Of a stretch of 64,000 nt of DNA, positions 61,596 through 64,000 are shown one piece after another. A program made the translations under genes and the position numbers. How positions within the stretch are numbered: position 1 is the stretch's first letter; each line of letters opens with the position of its first letter. The stretch covers positions 1-64,000 of IMG/VR virus record IMGVR_UViG_3300044613_001789; one strand, written 5' to 3'. Origin of the DNA: a virus. The notes beneath the pieces were generated by a model. It saw only the letters and a list, made by a program, of their open reading frames with translations, was not told where the DNA came from and did no database searches.

Positions 61596-62989
61596 TTCTC
61601 ATCTCCTCTGTAAGCTACTTTGTCGCTCCAACTAACGTCGCTGACTTCTACTTCTACCTTTAGATCCAGAATCAACCAAGGCCATTTTTTCCTGAGCTTG
61701 GTTGTCATAATCTCGCTGGCCATGCCAACATATTCATGCAACTCTGCTCTCGGCACTAGGGCCAAGAGCGAATCGTGGATCTCCATAAACGGACGCGATA
61801 GCATCTTCCTCTCCTCAATCTCCTTCTGGATATCGATAATGGATTGGAGTAGGCAGTGAAAACTACTCCCCTGAACCGGGGCATTGATGATGAAATTCCG
61901 TGTCTCTACGCCCCGCCAAAGGAATCCGGTCAAGTTGTAGAAGTACCCCTTAGCCAGATACTCCCGATACCAGTCTTTCTTCCACTGTGCATACGTCCGA
62001 TACCGTTTGCCCCAGAAGTCGTCTTCGACCGACTTGATATGCGAGACGAAGGTGTCACTGTCCATGTTAGCCACCCATTTCTGTTCGCCTTCGTCGAACT
62101 CAATGCCCAGTCGCTTGATGCCCACCGACGAGAGATGCTCCAGCATCCCAGTCTTCCCTGCCGTCTTCCATAACCTCCTAGCCACATCAACGTAGTAGTT
62201 GCCGTAGAACCAACCGAACACTGCATCTCCTTTGGCTGCGGTACGCAGCGTTTTGGCTAATGCCTTGTTCTCGGTAGCCCAGTTATCATCATATTTGAAG
62301 CACTGCTTCGCGGTAGCCGAATGCATATCGAAACCACTTTCGAGGTTATCGATCATCGTTGTGTCTTTGTGGTAGCAGGCGGCTACGTGAACTTCTAGAG
62401 CCGAGTAGTCGATTTCGACTATGTACCACCCTTCCGGGGGGCATACGCATCCTTTGACGTACTTAGTGACTGACTTGTTACGGGAAGGCAGATTGTTGAG
62501 GTTCGGGCTGTCTGCGGAACCTCTGAATGATTTCACGTTGTGTAGGTTCAAGAACCCGTGCACCCGCCCCTTAACGCAATCGCGTTCTAGGGCATCGAGG
62601 TAGGTTCCTTTTAGCTTGTAGAGTTTTTGCAACTGCAAAAACTCAGCGACGTAGTCAGAGTCGAGAAGTAGCAATGCATCCTCATCGAGGATGTATTTCT
62701 TAGACTTTTTTGACTTCTTAGCTCCCGGTAGCTTTAGAAAATCATACAAAACCCATCCCAGTTGATCTCTGGAGTTCAGGTTGCATTCCGCACCATAGCG
62801 TCTCTGCTGGATTCCGTAATACTCATGCTTACGGAGCTTGGATTCGCGTTCGCGAATTTCAGCCTGGACTTCGCGTTGGGCTACGGCAAGTTTGTCTACA
62901 CTGACCGGCAACCCTTCGGATTCTATTTTCGAAAGGGCGATGGCCCCTTGCGTGAACAAGCGGTATGCGCTTCGCGTTGCTGGTTTCAT
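61592..62989 (-). CDS. Family A DNA polymerase, polymerase domain only
   Basis: 465 residues. Motif A YIVEIDYSALEVHVAA, motif B (O helix) TLRTAAKGDAVFGWFYGN and motif C FMEIHDSLLALV are all present. The N-terminal 100 residues correspond to the thumb start; no exonuclease or 5'-nuclease domain is included. Proofreading and flap removal are probably provided by the 52023-53243 and 56376-57218 proteins. The SPO1-type spacing between Lys and Phe in motif B is a known variant. Confidence 0.9.
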   Translation of the reverse strand: MKPATRSAYRLFTQGAIALSKIESEGLPVSVDKLAVAQREVQAEIRERESKLRKHEYYGIQQRRYGAECNLNSRDQLGWVLYDFLKLPGAKKSKKSKKYILDEDALLLLDSDYVAEFLQLQKLYKLKGTYLDALERDCVKGRVHGFLNLHNVKSFRGSADSPNLNNLPSRNKSVTKYVKGCVCPPEGWYIVEIDYSALEVHVAACYHKDTTMIDNLESGFDMHSATAKQCFKYDDNWATENKALAKTLRTAAKGDAVFGWFYGNYYVDVARRLWKTAGKTGMLEHLSSVGIKRLGIEFDEGEQKWVANMDSDTFVSHIKSVEDDFWGKRYRTYAQWKKDWYREYLAKGYFYNLTGFLWRGVETRNFIINAPVQGSSFHCLLQSIIDIQKEIEERKMLSRPFMEIHDSLLALVPRAELHEYVGMASEIMTTKLRKKWPWLILDLKVEVEVSDVSWSDKVAYRGDEK

Positions 62990-63246
62990 ACTTCAGGCCA
63001 CCCAAGCAATGTCCTTAATTTATTCCTTACAGAAGAAAGCCTAATCAAGTCCTTCTCGTATGACTCGGTAACGAATTTCTCTCGTTTGTTTCGATAGGAA
63101 TTTTGTGATCTCAACGACTGCAAACACGCATGGGTGTTCTCAATGGCTGTATCGCACGCAACTATTGCCTCGCGTATGATTTCTGCATCAACGCTAACGA
63201 ATGTAGGTTGATGCCCTTGCATGGGTATAAGTGGGTGTCCTTCCAC
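62986..63246 (-). CDS. Hypothetical helical protein (86 aa)
   Basis: Starts MEGHPLIPMQGHQPTFVS (an internal ATG after eight codons is an alternative). The rest is helical and charged (NSYRNKREKFVTESYEKDLI). ATGA-coupled to the polymerase. Unknown function. Confidence 0.55.
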   Translation of the reverse strand: MEGHPLIPMQGHQPTFVSVDAEIIREAIVACDTAIENTHACLQSLRSQNSYRNKREKFVTESYEKDLIRLSSVRNKLRTLLGWPEV

Positions 63247-63248
63247 GG

Positions 63249-63479
63249 CTATTTCTTTCCTATCTGCCCGCGTGCGTTCCGCACGGTTGCCGTATTTCCC
63301 TTCACCGTGACGCTACCTGCTAGACGCCCTCGGGCGTCCCTTAACTGAATCGTCGATTGCTTTACGGTAGCCGTGGCGATGATTCGACCTTGGCTATCGC
63401 GGAAACGGATTCGGTCATCGGCGGAAGCCGATGCTGTGAATAGTATCACAAATGATACAAAAGTGATTAGTGTTTTCAT
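63249..63479 (-). CDS. Secreted repeat protein (76 aa)
   Basis: Signal peptide MKTLITFVSFVILFTASASA with an A-x-A cleavage site, then three short repeats of the type RDxxGRxxxTxTVK (FRDSQGRIIATATVK, RDARGRLAGSVTVKG, RNARGQIG). Exported; possibly binds an envelope component. Shares one base with the upstream stop. Confidence 0.65.
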   Translation of the reverse strand: MKTLITFVSFVILFTASASADDRIRFRDSQGRIIATATVKQSTIQLRDARGRLAGSVTVKGNTATVRNARGQIGKK

Positions 63480-63835
63480 CAGTATTTCTTTCCTCCGACC
63501 TTGGCCCGATTCTCGGGCTTGTGGTCAAGTCGCTGTTGGTTGTAGGCTGCCTTTTCTTCTAAGATCGTGCCGAGAGGTATGCCTAAGAACCCGGCCAGAT
63601 CGAATACACGGATCAAAACGTCAGCAAGTTCGACGGCGACCATCTCCCGGTGCGGGAGCTTGTCGTCTTTAAGTCCTTTGCGATGTCCTTCGAGAGCTTC
63701 CGCACATTCGCTAACGATCAATGCCAACTTGGTTGGCACCACTAGCGGATTGAACTCTTGGTCCCACCAACCGGCTTTACGGTTGTTCTCGTGCGTCTCG
63801 ACGCATAGTTTGTCTAATACTTCTGCTGTATTCAT
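63479..63835 (-). CDS. MazG-like nucleotide pyrophosphohydrolase
   Basis: 118 residues, all-alpha NTP-PPase pattern: LIVSECAEALEGHRKG (E-x-x-E-type) and VAVELADVLIRVFDLAG (E-x-x-D). In phages this group hydrolyses noncanonical dNTPs or modulates (p)ppGpp. It is coupled (TAATG) to the small gene upstream. Confidence 0.75.
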   Translation of the reverse strand: MNTAEVLDKLCVETHENNRKAGWWDQEFNPLVVPTKLALIVSECAEALEGHRKGLKDDKLPHREMVAVELADVLIRVFDLAGFLGIPLGTILEEKAAYNQQRLDHKPENRAKVGGKKY

Positions 63836-63987
63836 TAAATGAACCTTGAAATTAAATGGAATCGCCCACGATGTGGGCTACCGGCAACCGCCACATATTT
63901 CGAAGGCAACTCGCCCAGAAACTCCTGCTCTCGCAGTACGATATAGTTTAGCCGGCATATCTGGCTGTCTCTCTCGAATTCCGACAT
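63835..63987 (-). CDS. Hypothetical protein (50 aa)
   Basis: ATG at 63987 with GGGA six bases upstream; TAA at 63835 overlaps the MazG start. The product contains RDSQICRLNYIVLREQEF and GSPHRGRFHLISRF, basic and compact. Coding is supported by RBS and coupling only. Confidence 0.5.
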   Translation of the reverse strand: MSEFERDSQICRLNYIVLREQEFLGELPSKYVAVAGSPHRGRFHLISRFI

Positions 63988-64000
63988 ATTTATCCCAATT

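Noticed and set aside
62200-62260. One-residue insertion in the O helix of the polymerase as a novel active site
   Set aside because: The spacing K-G-D-A-V-F before the FYG motif matches that of SPO1-like phage polymerases as I remember them, so it is a known variant.

Overview
The window is a 64 kb piece of a tailed double-stranded DNA phage genome with siphovirus-like tail genes. It carries a large terminase (21964-23388), portal, capsid, connector genes, a tail assembly chaperone pair with a programmed frameshift and a tape measure gene. It also has a nearly complete phage replisome. No integrase, complete tRNA gene or rRNA gene was seen. Several protein types (threonine/proline and cysteine-rich tail proteins, the 20135-20557 family, glycan-modifying enzymes) recall phages and genomes of Planctomycetes. 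That host assignment is inference from memory of the families, not a search result.

Layout. 1-8.5 kb (+): the end of a glycosyltransferase-sulfotransferase, then virion surface and tail genes including two tandem glycine-rich proteins and a LamG/repeat protein, ending with a likely small terminase. 8.5-20.9 kb: an accessory zone. Two HNH homing-type endonuclease genes (+) sit beside a leftward operon of about two dozen very small genes (17.7 to 9.3 kb). Upstream of that operon lies a 1.7 kb region without convincing protein genes. It holds an inferred structured leftward RNA of about 800 nt with its own promoter and terminator, a bidirectional terminator, five copies of a 28-bp palindromic repeat, and a further block of hairpins. 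20.9-46.6 kb (+): an HU-like gene, terL, portal, DUF2213-like protease/scaffold, capsid, a fibre gene, a probable lysis group (membrane proteins, papain-like protease, thioredoxin-like lipoprotein), connectors with an embedded PAS-membrane protein, tail tube, chaperones, tape measure, tail-tip and mucin-like stalk proteins, and a glycosyltransferase. 46.6-64 kb (-): glycan genes, a Rad50/SbcC ATPase split over separate genes with an SbcD nuclease, a uracil-DNA-glycosylase-like/3'-5' exonuclease fusion, sliding clamp, clamp loader, PD-(D/E)XK nuclease, flap nuclease, RecA-like recombinase, ssDNA-binding protein, dNMP kinase, an exonuclease-less family A polymerase, and a MazG-like pyrophosphatase.

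How it works together. The leftward 47-64 kb block looks like the early replication and recombination programme. The rightward block makes virions. The glycosyl-, sulfo- and methyltransferases are scattered in both and probably modify virion or host-surface glycans. Translational coupling (ATGA/TAATG overlaps) is pervasive. Many leftward genes have clear Shine-Dalgarno sites, whereas at least two rightward genes start exactly where a transcript should begin, suggesting leaderless translation. A recurring -10 element of the form TANNATGC precedes terL, portal, the large RNA and the three HNH genes. The three HNH genes also share a hairpin leader whose stem sequence differs while its geometry is kept.

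All assignments come from reading the sequence by eye. No database or folding program was run.
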